A model generated the notes under the pieces. That model did no database searches and was not told where the DNA came from. It saw only the letters and a program-made list of their open reading frames with translations. Of a stretch of 64,000 nt of DNA, positions 33,782 through 43,941 are shown piece by piece. The translations under genes were made by a program, and so were the position numbers. How positions within the stretch are numbered: the stretch's first letter is position 1; each line of letters opens with the position of its first letter. The DNA is from Sciurus carolinensis (lineage: Eukaryota; Chordata; Mammalia; Rodentia; Sciuridae): the NCBI RefSeq assembly GCF_902686445.1, contig NC_062232.1, positions 71,999,440 to 72,063,439 on the forward strand, read 5' to 3'.

Positions 33782-35878
33782 TCCACATTCCTCTTCAACA
33801 AATGTCCTTGTCATCAATATTCCAGCCATGTTCCTTCCACGTCTGATGATCCACCCAAATGAGTGTCCACAGGACACGAATCAATGTATAATCACACCTC
33901 CGGCCATTTCTTCTTCAAATCAAAGTGAAGGACCAGATGCACTCCTTAAAGTCCTGCCCACTGTGATATTTACCTTCAGTGATTTTATTCAGTGAAAACA
34001 AGGAGTTGTAATGCTGCAGCTGTTCACTTTTGTGTGTTGCATCCCTATTAGCCAAAGCCATCTGTAAATAAACCCTGCCTGAGTTTTCGCCTCCTCTGTC
34101 TACTGACAATAGAGTATTCCCCATAGTGACATAGGTGCACGCTAGAAGAGCAGATGAATTATAGCAGAAATTGGACATGAGATGTTCAGTCATTTCTTTA
34201 TGTAACTTACTTGTGCCTCTAATATAACTTCAATTTGATGGTGAAGTGTTACTGTGCATGTTCTAATTTATAGACTGATGCCTACTAAACATTAATTTCA
34301 TGTAGGACAGCTTATGCCCCATCATAATTTTGAGGCTGTTGATTAATAATTCTGTCTCTATTAAGGTACAGCATCAGGTAAGGACTACTTCTCAAAAGGA
34401 CAGTGTTTGTGGAGCATGGCAGGGTTTGTTCTAAAATCCTGAGGACCAGCATTGTGGTTTACTTATAGCGGCCTGCCAAATGCTTCAGTCTCTTTATCTG
34501 CCACTGGAAATTCATGCACCATTAATTTTCTGGATTATATGTCTCTTGTGACAGAATATCTTGAACAATAGCCAGAGCCTGTCAGAGCCGTTAACTCTGT
34601 TGTGCTCCACTCAAAACTAGCAGCTTTTCTGGCCTCTTACTAAATAGACAAACAGGTATTAAACTTGTTTTCTGGCTATAGATGATAGATGAAACAACTT
34701 ATACTTCATCTTAGGAGTGACATCTTGATATGCGTCAAACCAATGAACCCACAGAAAGTTCACTGAGGTAGAAGGCCCATGAATATCTGCCAGATTTATT
34801 TCTCACCCTGTTACTTGAAAACATCTTAATGATAAGTGTAGAATAGCTGAAATTTTTCATATTCACCTGTTGTTTTTAAATCAAATCAGCATAAAGTTAT
34901 CAACATAATGAAACAGGGTGATATCTTATGAAAGGAGAAAACAATTCAGTTAGCTGAAAACTAAATTATCAAATGGGCTAGACTGGTGATATGTCTCTGA
35001 GAAAGGAAAATAAGAGTGTATTGCTGGTAATACCACCCAAAGTCAAACTTCCCTTAGTGGTCTTAACTAAAAGACACAGGAGGAAAAAAAGCATTTTCCT
35101 AATTAGCATCTGCATATCAGATCCCAAATAATTTGTTCAAACAATGAAACTGCCTCTGATGTAGCATCTGCAATCAGAGTTAGCACATGGTTAATCTTAT
35201 GATAACCAATTGTCATTACCCAGGATCTGTCTGTCTTCTACATATGCCAAATAGGCAAGTGGAATGGAGGGAATGGGAACACCATGCTGCAACCTTCATC
35301 TCTTTGATGGTCACACCAATTTTTGCAATCCTTCCAGAAATACAGCGTTCCATTGGACTTATTATTTTTTCTATGTAGAATTAGTTCTAGTGTCTTCTGC
35401 TTAGATTTCCTCATCATAATAACATCTACTATACTGGTTCTGGGTATAATGTAGTGAGCCTAGCATCTGCTAAGCATATCAATGACAATTATGCATTCAT
35501 TTAGTGAAAAAAAATAACCAAAGGCTGGGTTTGAGGACCCAATGAATTTACTGAGATGGACCAGAACAAAAATCCATTGATCATCAAACAATGAAACTGC
35601 ATCTGATACAGCATCTGAAATCAGAGTTATGATCTCCATAAGCCTTATGCTGATAGAAGTCCACAGTAATATTTTGGGTCTCTTGGAATCAGTGTCAGAG
35701 TCACTCTCCAATATTCCATTAGGGTCTGATTAATTCCTTTTTTTCCTTGATAAACAGTAACTTTTAAAAAGTTGTAGAATTTTTTGGCAAGGCTTGGAGA
35801 GAGATTTCTTATATATTTAACTTCTAATAATAATACCATAATTAATAAATAAATGTCATAGGTGTACACTAATCAGAC

Positions 35879-37195
35879 TGTTATGGTTTAGATATCAGGT
35901 ATCCCCCAAAAGCTCTTGTGCAAGACAATGCAAGAACATTCAGGTGAAATGATTGGGTTATCAAAGCCATAACCCAATCAATAAATTAATCTCATGATAG
36001 GAATTGACAGAGTATTAACTGCAGGATGGCAGAATATGTCTGGAGGAAGTGGGTAATTTTTGGCATGCCTTTGGTAGATATATTTGGTGAGCTTATCACA
36101 GGAAAGCAGAGAGCTGAAACTCTAAACCTCATTTCTTGTGTTTTGACAAAAGAAAATTTAAAGTCAGACACTAAAAACCATTCAAGATAACTTTATAAAT
36201 GTGAAAGTGAAGTAAAAGCAAAGTAAGGTTCAAGCTGAGCACCTCCTCAAGAGAGTGGGTTGTCTCTGAGCAGAGGATGACAAAGGAGAAAATGTCTCCA
36301 AATATATTACAGTTTGATGTTTACCAGGAGAACTGGGGACTACCTTCTGCATTCTTTACCAATTAGGAGTTCTTGACCTTAGTTGGTCTTCTCCAGAACT
36401 GTCATGGAGGTCATTCTATTCAGAGGACTTCATCTATAAATTAATCCCATGTTAATGTGGGCATTGGGGTCAGTAGCCAGTCAGAAGTTAACTTAGTTCA
36501 CCTATGCTACTAAGGAAACTTTCTCCCCAGACAAATGGAAACACCTATAACCATAATTCCTAACATGACTCCAACCTAAACAGACCCTGTCAAGATTTAA
36601 TCCCATTAATCCTTTACGTGTATTTACAAATTAGCACCTTTGCTTCTGTTTATTTTCTACAAATTAACTACCACCCTGTGCTTCCTCATCCACTTTGAAA
36701 GTAGTTTTAAAAAGACCCTAAGTAATTTAAACAACACTTATTTATGACCTTGCCATGCATTTCACTGCTCATTGCTAGCTGCTACCTAAAAGATGAGCTT
36801 AGTCTCTCTTTGCTTCCGGATTATCATGTGAACCACTTCCCTCTGTCACACACTTGTGCCATGATGTTCTGACTTACCTTGAACCCAGAGAAATGGAGCC
36901 AGCTGTCTATGGAAAAGACCTCTAAAACCATAAGCTCCCATATAAACTTTTTCTCCTCTAAAATTGTTCTTTGACTGGAGTTCCTCTCCCTGCTTCCTGA
37001 TCATCATGTGAGCTGCTTCCCTTCCCCACCCTCCTTTCCCATGATGTTCAGTATTACCTCAAGCCCTGAAGAATGGAGTTGGCCTTCTATGGAATGAAAC
37101 CTCTGAAACTGTAAGCCCCAAATAAACGTTTTCTCCTTTATAGTTGTTCTTATCAGGTCTTTTAGTTACAGCAGGAAAAAAAGCTGACTAAAACA
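35879..37195 (+). mobile_element. MaLR 5' LTR with a 698-bp insertion and tandem duplication
   Basis: Normal LTR sequence runs from 35879 to 36095 and resumes at 36802. The intervening block (36096-36793) is bracketed by TGAGCTTA. Further right, the segment from TCTCTCTTTGCTTCC to the polyadenylation region (AAACTTTTTCTCC) occurs twice (about 36802-36970 and 36977-37145), so the LTR also has a tandem duplication of about 170 bp. Confidence 0.75.
36096..36793. mobile_element. Unidentified 698-bp insertion with 8-bp direct repeats
   Basis: Bracketed by TGAGCTTA at 36088-36095 and 36794-36801, and absent from the sister LTR at 38628. No terminal inverted repeats, poly(A) tail or TG...CA ends are evident. 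An 8-bp duplication suggests a hAT-like DNA transposon, but the missing inverted repeats argue against it. Class left open. Confidence 0.5.
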
Positions 37196-38627
37196 GAAAT
37201 CAGTATTGGGAGTAGGGCTGTTGCTGTGAATAACCTGACCATGTGGTTCAGGAATTGGTTGGAGGAATTTTGAGATGTGTATCAATGCAAGCTAGAAATG
37301 ATTATTATAAACAGAGCTTAATGGTTGATTCTGGTGGGAGCACAGAAGACCAGAATGCCAATAGGAACGTGGACAGTGAAGACAGGGCTCAAGAGGGTTT
37401 AGAGGAAAAGGAGCACACTATTGGTAATTGGACTGGTCATTTGTGTTGTATTTTGGCTGACAAGTTGTCTGCATTTTACCTGTGTCCTGAGACTTTCTGT
37501 GAAGCTGATTTTAAAAGCAATGAACTTCTTAATCTGGTGGAAGAAATATCTAGGTAGCCTAGCATTCAGGTGGTGCCATATATATTGCTGGTGACTCTTA
37601 GCCAAATTTGTTGTGATATTCAGGAGCAGAAAGCAGAGCAGAAATTTTTGAAAAACTTGAAATCTGGGAATAAAACTGGTACTAAGGAAGTTGCAGTTTT
37701 TAAAGACAATACTACTACTAAAGAAATGCTAAAGACTTTGCCCAGAGACCACAAGAAAGATGGTTTGAGAGTATCTCAGTAACTTGCAAGATCATATGCA
37801 TTTCAGACTTCAGAAAGTAAAAGTAAAAATTCTCTTGAGAAGAGAACAGTGGGGTAGCCTTCTTGCACAAGGGTTCTCAGAACTTCTTAAAACATGCTCA
37901 GCTACCCAGGCACTGAAGCCAAGGTTCCTGGAGGCGTGGCTACTGCTCAATATGGCAGTAGACCTTGGCATCAACCACATGGTGCTTGTTCTGCAGGAAT
38001 GTGGGATGCTGTAGTTAGCGGGTCATGGAGGCTTCCACCAAGATTTCAAAGAAGGCCTTGGAGGTCAGACAAAGTGCAGCAGGGTCATAATTCCTGCAGG
38101 CATCTCCTGAGAGGGCAGTGCATGGAGATGTGAGGAGGAAGCCCAAGCTGCAATGGGAACCCCTCAAATTAAGAAATGCTAATACTGTTGATCATCTGCT
38201 GAGGAAGACTGCAGGAATCAACCTGAGAAAAGCCAATAGAAAGGCCCCTTAGACTGCAACCAACAAGGCCATAGTGGTGGAGCTACACAAGCCCTTTGGA
38301 TAGAACATCACTATGCCATGTTCCCCAGATGCTGAACATGAAGCTACAGACTTGTTTGTCAACTGGATTTCAGTCTTGCTTTGGTTCCATCCCTTCTTTC
38401 TATGCCCCTATTTTTGTGAATGAAAATGTTTAGTCTGTATCTTTGTATATTGGATACTTGTAAATAGCTTTTGATTCTTATAAGAGCTCATAATGCAAGT
38501 TTGCCCTGAGTCTAAGAGGGGATTTTGGAATTGAAATTTTGGGCAATCTTGGAAATTTTGAGACTATGGGAACAAAATATCTTTTGCATTATGAGATGGT
38601 CATGGGTTTGGGGGGCCAGGGGCAGAA
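37196..38627 (+). mobile_element. MaLR internal region (non-coding gag-like relic)
   Basis: About 1.4 kb between the LTRs. It starts GAAATCAGTATTGGGAGTAGGG and ends in a purine-rich tract, GGGTTTGGGGGGCCAGGGG (38604-38622), next to the 3' LTR, where the polypurine tract should be. Short frames (104 codons at 37243-37557, 70 at 37570-37782) appear to be traces of the old gag-like sequence, not functional genes. MaLR internal regions normally lack pol, as here. Confidence 0.75.
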
Positions 38628-39079
38628 TGTTAAAGTTTGAATGTGAGGTGTCCCCCAAAAGTTCTTATATGCAACAATGCAAGAAGGTTTCAAGGATAAA
38701 TTATTGGGTTATGAGAGTTTTAACTCAATCAGGGAATTAATCCTCCTGATGGGATTAACTTAATGGTAACTGAAGGTGGGTAGGCTGTAGATGAAGGAAG
38801 TGGATCCCTGCACATTGGGGTACGTATTTTGTATCTGGTGAGTGGAGTCTGTCTTCTTTCTGATCACCATGTGAGCTGTTTCCCACCACCACAGTCTTCT
38901 CCCATGATGTTCTGCCTCACCTTGAGCCCCAAAGAATGGAGCTGGCATTCTGTGAACTGAGACATCTGGAAACATGAGCCTGAAATAAACATTTCCTTTT
39001 TAAAAAAATAATTAAAAAATAAATAAAAGTTATTGTTCTCCAGTCTTTTAGTCACAGCAGAAAAAAGATGACTAAAACA
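38628..39079 (+). mobile_element. MaLR 3' LTR
   Basis: 452 bp, starting TGTTAAAGTTTGAATGTGAGG and ending GATGACTAAAACA. It parallels the 5' LTR without its insertion and duplication, but has an A-rich expansion near 39000. AATAAA occurs at about 38982. Confidence 0.82.
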
Positions 39080-39084
39080 CAAAC

Positions 39085-40918
39085 TATTCTGTTTCTTTAA
39101 TTCTGCTGTTCATTACAGCAAACTTTACTGCCTTGCATTTTCAGATTGAGTGCCACCTCTTGATTCCTTTGTCTCCAGGACATATTTACTCTCATTGCAT
39201 TTATATTTTTAAAATGAGTGCCTTTAGTTCCCATTTTACAGTTAAGGTTACAGAGAAGAGGAATCATAGACCTTTTTGAGAAAGCTATAATTTTCATCTC
39301 CCAAATAGATTTCTAAAAGTATTGGTAAAAGGTACATATTCTGTATCCTCATAGTGTGCATTAGTAGATACTAAATGATGAATCCATTTTAACATTCCTA
39401 TTTTTCTAAAGCTGAGTCATCTATCTACATGAAACTAAGAAGAATCAGGCATTACCAGTTTCAACATTGTGGGCAATCTTTATTCCATGTCTCAGGAAAC
39501 CATCTAACTCACTGAACTAAAAAATTAATTGCACAATCTGTGCTAAGGGAGACCATATCTATAAGTTTGATTCAATTCAAATATATGTGCCTTCCACCAT
39601 TATCCTAAATTCTCAATATCCATTCATACATATGCATCCTAGATTTCTTTGCATTAATTTGAAAGCTCAGGGAATTATTTTGTTGTTCAGCACACCTCTT
39701 CATTGTTCACACTTTGTATTTCATCTATAGGGCCCTGCTGGAATGTCTAATTACAGGACCAGAAGAAAACAGGGTGTTAAGAGGGGCCCTGTGTATAATA
39801 AATTTTATCTGATATGGCAATTACCTCAGGGTTGATCATTATTGTTTCTTCAGGCAATGTGAAATTGATTCATGAATTTCAAAATGAAAAGGCTAATATC
39901 ACTGGAGTTAATGATGTAATTGCTAGTGATAGAGAGGACACTACACACACTAAGTTGGAGAAACTGTTTCTGCTTGGAGTATGGAACTCACTTCTACAGG
40001 AGTTAATGAGAACCCCTCTACTGGTAAAGCAAAATAAAACAAATAAAATCTAAACAAAATTTAGTGGCTCAATACCTCCACCATCATCGACATCTTTGTA
40101 TGTTCCCATTATTTTTTATTTTTGGAACTGGGGATTGAACTCAGGGCACTTGGCCACTGAACATCATCCTGAGCCCTATTTTGTATTTTATTTAGAGGCA
40201 GAGTCTCATGAGTTGCTTAGTATGTTGCTCTTGCTGAGGTTAACCTTGAACTTGCAATCCTCCTGCCTCAGCCTCCCTAGCCGCTGGGATTACAGGCATG
40301 CCCCACCATGCCTGGCTATATGTTCCCATTCTTACTTAGAAGATGAGGTTCTTTTCCAATTAATGTTCTCATTTTAACATTAGGCTCACTATGAGGCTGG
40401 TTGGTTGGGGGTTCAACTTATATTGCAATTAATATCATCACAGAGTGATGGAATTGAGTCATTAATTTTGTTTAGATTGTTGTTTGTTTTGTTTTGCTTT
40501 ACCAGCAACCTGAGCACTATAGGAGATAAAATTCTCTTCATGGTATAAAAAGAATTATTCGGTTATCTATGTAGGACTTCATATGCTGATTTTAATCCCT
40601 GAAATATCCTTCATTCCACCTCTTTCTCAAGTGATATTTGAACAACCAGTCAATTTCATTACATTTGATATTTTTCCAAAATGTTAAAAGCATAATAAGC
40701 ATATTTACCTTCTTCCTTGCTTCTTATAAATGGGTGAGTAGAATTTTCACAGCAAATATTTTGTATATTTTATCATTTCATGTTATAGTCTATCAGCACT
40801 GTCATTACTACTGGAAATTGAGTCAATAGCATTTTAAAATCTATTCTGATATTAAATCCAATTATATAAACCTAAATCTAATTCAGAAAACACATCCTTA
40901 AAATTTGGTTCCTCTAAA
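39085..40918 (-). pseudogene. ERVL gag remnant of the 32-41 kb provirus
   Basis: Minus-strand sequence between the MaLR insertion and the ERVL 5' LTR. The block near 39690-39800 (AGCACACCTCTTCATTGTTCACACTTTG...) matches the gag block at 355-410 of the first ERVL copy (GAGCACACCTCTTCCTGGGCCACACTGTG). No long open frame. A B1-ID SINE is inserted at 40111-40318. Confidence 0.55.
40111..40318 (-). mobile_element. B1-ID SINE with 12-bp TSD
   Basis: Reversed ID part (AACTGGGGATTGAACTCAGG) then reversed B1 (CCTGCCTCAGCCTCCC; GCTGGGATTACAGGCATG). Perfect TSDs TATGTTCCCATT at 40099-40110 and 40319-40330. Confidence 0.92.
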
Positions 40919-40933
40919 ACTACTCCCAGTATC
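40919..40933 (-). other. Decayed ERVL primer-binding site
   Basis: Plus-strand ACTACTCCCAGTATC sits at the same offset from the LTR end as the tRNA-Leu site at 1229-1243, from which it differs at several bases and probably by an indel. Supported mainly by position. Confidence 0.45.
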
Positions 40934-40938
40934 GCATC

Positions 40939-41447
40939 TGCATTTATAGTAGTTCTACAGAGAAACATGAATAATATAACAAATAAGATTGGATTATTAC
41001 AAAGTATCAGCTCACATAATTATAGAGCATAAAAGTTTTCATGATCATCTGTGTGTAGGCTAGAAACCCAAGAATGCCTGTAGTGTATTTAAAAGGCCCT
41101 GGAGACTGATGACTGATGGTTTGGATTATAGTCCAAGTCTAAAAGTCTAAGAATCAGTAGTACCAAGGACCAAAGAATATCTTTGTTTCCTATCAAGCAG
41201 TCTGACAGAAGAAAGAAGAACACAAACTTTCTTTACCTTCATCTTTTTTATTTATTCAAGTTTTCAATGAATTGTATATTGTCCACATACCCTGGAGAAG
41301 CATTCATTCTTTTCTAAGTTCACAAATACAAATGTTGAATTCCTCCATAAATACCCTCAAAGACACAAAGAAATAAAATTTAATCAGATAACTGACCATT
41401 ATGTGGTTCATTCAAGTTGATATATAAATTAGTCAAATTAGTCATCA
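40939..41447 (-). mobile_element. ERVL 5' LTR (MLT2-type)
   Basis: Minus strand starts TGATGACTAATTTGACTAA (plus end 41447) and ends near CTATAAATGCA (plus start 40939). It contains the reversed landmark TTCTACAGAGAAACATG and AGTATCAGCTCAC as in the LTR at 1249-1849. It forms the 5' end of the ERVL provirus extending left to 32012. Confidence 0.65.
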
Positions 41448-41593
41448 CAACCAGTGTCCTATTAATAAAATATGCTGGTTAATAAGGGCAATATGAATTC
41501 CATAAAAGTAAAAATGTTAAACTTAATAGTTTCAGTCTGAAAATTATTACTTAAGAATTAAAAGTTTTTTTTTATAAATTGTAAACAAATTTA

Positions 41594-41599
41594 AAATTG
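41594..41599. repeat. 6-bp TSD of class II provirus, left copy
   Basis: AAATTG here and at 45397-45402, directly outside the TG...CA termini. A 6-bp duplication is the usual size for betaretrovirus-like (ERVK/IAP) integration. Confidence 0.9.
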
Positions 41600-41948
41600 T
41601 GTCGCTTGCCGTCGACCCGCGGGACAAACGACACGTACTCTTCAGAAGTTCATGAAGCAGCTTCCGCTTTATTCAGATAACACCCTCAATATATACACAG
41701 TCTCATGCATAAGCAATTGTAACCAGATATGTCCATTCAATCCTATTAAAGGTCAAGCAATCACGAGCTCAAGCATACATGTAAGATATCTGTCCATGCG
41801 CTAAGCGGCTGAACTAATTATCATACAGCCAATGGTAAATGCTTCCTGTTTTTCTCAAGGCGCATTCAGCACGCCCTTTGGCTCTCTGCCAGTCGCCATC
41901 TTTGGATGCACGTGGCGTAACCCTGGGCCCCGGGTCTCGTCCGCCACA
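41600..41948 (-). mobile_element. Class II provirus 3' LTR
   Basis: 349 bp, TGTGGCGGACGAGACCC (41948 downward) to GGCAAGCGACA (41600). Polyadenylation signal AATAAA on the minus strand at 41673-41668. Follows the polypurine tract. Confidence 0.93.
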
Positions 41949-41960
41949 TTTCCCCTTTCT
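41949..41960 (-). other. Polypurine tract
   Basis: Minus strand AGAAAGGGGAAA abuts the 3' LTR start TGTGG. This is the canonical plus-strand primer site. Confidence 0.88.
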
Positions 41961-42143
41961 GTTTATAAGAGACTGTGCCTGTCTTAGGTTGTCCATGGCA
42001 GAGCAACATCCTTACCTGTCATCGGAAAATGAGGCTCTAGCCCTCATTTCCTGTCTTAGGTTGGTATGAGCTCCCCATGAATCTTACCCGTCTTTGACTA
42101 CCGGTCTAGCACATTTAATCAGACTTGGGGGGATGAGCCAGCA

Positions 42144-42416
42144 TCAATTACGACGAGAGCTTGGTGAATAATGGCTGTTTCTCTGCGCCGATGTATACAC
42201 TTTTTGTATAAACACTATATGCACAGAACAGATACAACACACAATAGACTCCCCCGGACAAAAACCCAAACCATTCTTTTCCCCATTGAACAGCAGACTG
42301 GAGAAATGTGGCCAATTGTTGTAAAAATAGGAGGATATAGAATAGAAGAGTTGGTAAGGGGTACAGGATAGGGCCACGTCTTTACTATCCCCACAGTTCA
42401 CGCGAGTCTCCTCCAT
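42144..42416 (-). pseudogene. Short frame after integrase, possible env relic
   Basis: 90-codon frame whose ATG overlaps the end of the integrase frame (42416), the position where env usually begins in such viruses. It contains paired cysteines (CCICSV) and hydrophobic stretches, but no signal peptide or transmembrane pattern I would trust. It is followed by about 200 bp of non-coding sequence to the polypurine tract. It may be an env stump left by a deletion or leader-like non-coding DNA. Confidence 0.35.
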
Positions 42417-43360
42417 TAACTTGGTGAGAAATCGCCAGCACCATCAGCAGGAGAAGCCTCCTCATCTTCTTCCTGTTTTTGGGTCTCTGTTGAGGCCTTG
42501 ACCAACCTCTCCGGCACCCAAATTGGCGATTGTGCGTCCTGTGGGAAAACACAAACAGATCCTCGGGTCCAGATTAACACTGGATCCGGGCCTTTCCATT
42601 GTCCTGATAGAATGTCCTTCCAGAGCACTTGAGGTAGATGTTTTTTATTAGGCTCTGAATGACGGTCAGCAGCCGATTGGCCCTCAGAATCGAGATTTAA
42701 AAAATTTAAGATGAACAAGGCAACAGATAATTTGTCTTTTGGGGATCTGTATGATGCCCCTATTCCCCCTTTTTGTTTATAAAGCATGTTTTTAAGCGTT
42801 AAATGGGCACGCTCAACAATGCTTTGTCCAGTAGGATTGTAGGGAATTCCTGTGACATGTTGAATACCAAAGGTGGAAAGGGATACTTTTAATGCCTTAA
42901 GGATTAATTTTGCCACAGTTTCAGAAAACAAGGATAAGACCTTGTTAGGGGAATAATTCATGTGAACCCATAGAATAGGACCCTTTTGCCAAAACACTCC
43001 TGTGGGTAACTTATTTGTGGCCAAGACAATGAATGATAAAGGCTTAGCTAGGTCAATACGATAAAGATGAACCTTTTCCATAGCTGTTTCAACAAGCTTG
43101 AGAGCTGTTCGAGCCTTAGGGGTAAGTACTCGCTTAGAAAGGGGGTCAGAGTCACCTTTAAGAATTACAAACAGGGGGCCCAAACTTGAGGTGAGTAAAT
43201 GAAGGTAAGGTGTAATCCAATTAATATCACCCAAAAGCTTTTGAAAATCATTTAAAGTTCTAAGTTTGTCCACCTGAATGGCAATTTTTATCGGTTTAAC
43301 CACAGTTGCATTTATGATAGATCCCAGGAAGTTTTTGGTGTCCGTCATTTGTACTTTATC
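42416..43360 (-). pseudogene. RT/integrase fusion fragment of the class II provirus
   Basis: A 324-codon minus-strand frame; its first ~10 codons (43390-43361) come from the inserted solo LTR. Residues ~12-165 are the RT thumb/connection, with KLRTLNDFQKLLGDINWI at about 42-59. At about residue 166 the sequence jumps to the integrase core's C-terminal part, with GIPYNPTGQSIVERAH (181-196), including the third catalytic residue E193, then the C-terminal domain (GPDPVLIW at 267-274). RNase H and the integrase N-terminus and first catalytic residues are deleted. The frame is open despite the loss, suggesting the internal deletion was in phase. Not functional. Confidence 0.88.
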
Positions 43361-43766
43361 TGTTGTGCCCAAAGACTCGAGACCCCGCAAAGACCACCAG
43401 AGACCACGATCAATGCAAGCAACAAAGAGTCATTTATTAGCAAGTTCGAACCTGGTCCTCTGCGTCCTCGAAAACCGGTGACGCTCAGAGGCCCCGAGCC
43501 CTTGTTAGCAGGGTTTATATAATGAAAGGCAAGCAGTTATACAGTGTTCTTCCTAATTAGTTAACATATACAATTGTAAAGCATGTTATCTTAAGTTCTG
43601 AGTCGTCCTGACCTCCGAGAGGAGGGTTGTGGTTAGCAAGGTTCGTTCTCGAGTCAGCTCCCCTGGCCGTCACAGAAGATGAGAGAGGTCTGTGTTTATA
43701 CATTCTTTACTACTTTTATGACCGGGGCTGAGGGCAATTTGGGGAAGCCTGTGTCTCTATCTTTCA
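43361..43766 (-). mobile_element. Class I-type solo LTR inserted in the provirus RT
   Basis: 406 bp, minus strand TGAAAGATAGAGACACAGG (43766 downward) to GGGCACAACA (43361). Direct repeats TATC at 43357-43360 and 43767-43770 give a 4-bp TSD, the size for gammaretrovirus-like (ERV1) integration. The TGAAAG start is also gammaretroviral in style. TATA box TATATAAA on the minus strand at 43521-43514 and AATAAA at 43438-43433 confirm orientation. Solo LTRs arise by LTR-LTR recombination deleting the internal part. Confidence 0.88.
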
Positions 43767-43941
43767 TATCCATGGCAATATGTAAACCCCATCTTTCCAG
43801 TGACTTTAGTAAGGAATTATAACATTGCTCTAAGACAGGTTTTTCCTTATGAGCTAGCAAAATATCATCCATATAATGATAGATTAAAAGTTGAGGGTTA
43901 ATTTGTTGATACACACTGGGGTGAAAATTAATCTGATTACC
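43767..43941 (-). pseudogene. RT palm fragment with YMDD
   Basis: Minus-strand frame containing IYHYMDDILLAHK, the catalytic palm of retroviral reverse transcriptase, then KSLERWGLHIA. It starts only about a dozen codons before YMDD because the RT N-terminus is deleted next to the protease. The frame then enters the solo LTR at 43766. The remainder of RT resumes at 43360. Confidence 0.88.

Larger units (their letters stand above)
32027..35878 (-). pseudogene. ERVL pol remnant
   Basis: Minus-strand ERVL internal sequence, recognisable as the RNase H/integrase side of pol around 32800-34200. For example, the plus strand has GTTGTGAAGTGAGTTCCCTG at 32868, TGGCATATTGGGCACTCAGC near 33133 and CTGCAGCTGTTCACTTTTGTG near 34014, phrases I know from antisense ERVL pol. 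It runs on to 35878, where the MaLR element interrupts it. No open frame longer than about 90 codons remains. Two SINEs (33421-33781) are inserted. Together with gag and LTR pieces at 39080-41447 it makes one proviral remnant. Confidence 0.6.
35879..39079 (+). mobile_element. MaLR element with both LTRs and internal region
   Basis: Non-autonomous ERVL-MaLR retrotransposon in plus orientation: 5' LTR 35879-37195 (enlarged by an insertion and a duplication), internal sequence 37196-38627, 3' LTR 38628-39079. It starts TGTTATGG and ends CTAAAACA. Flanks CAGAC (35874-35878) and CAAAC (39080-39084) fit a 5-bp TSD with one change. It lies inside the minus-strand ERVL provirus, splitting it between pol and gag. 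Confidence 0.85.

Noticed and set aside
37243..38133. Cluster of 70-104 codon plus-strand frames as a possible host gene
   Set aside because: They lie between two LTRs of a MaLR element and match its internal region in position, and no frame is longer than chance expectation.
43361..43674. Solo LTR bounded by TGTTGTGCCC and GGCCGTCACA
   Set aside because: No TSD is found with these ends. Extending the right end to 43766 gives TG...CA termini and a 4-bp TATC duplication.
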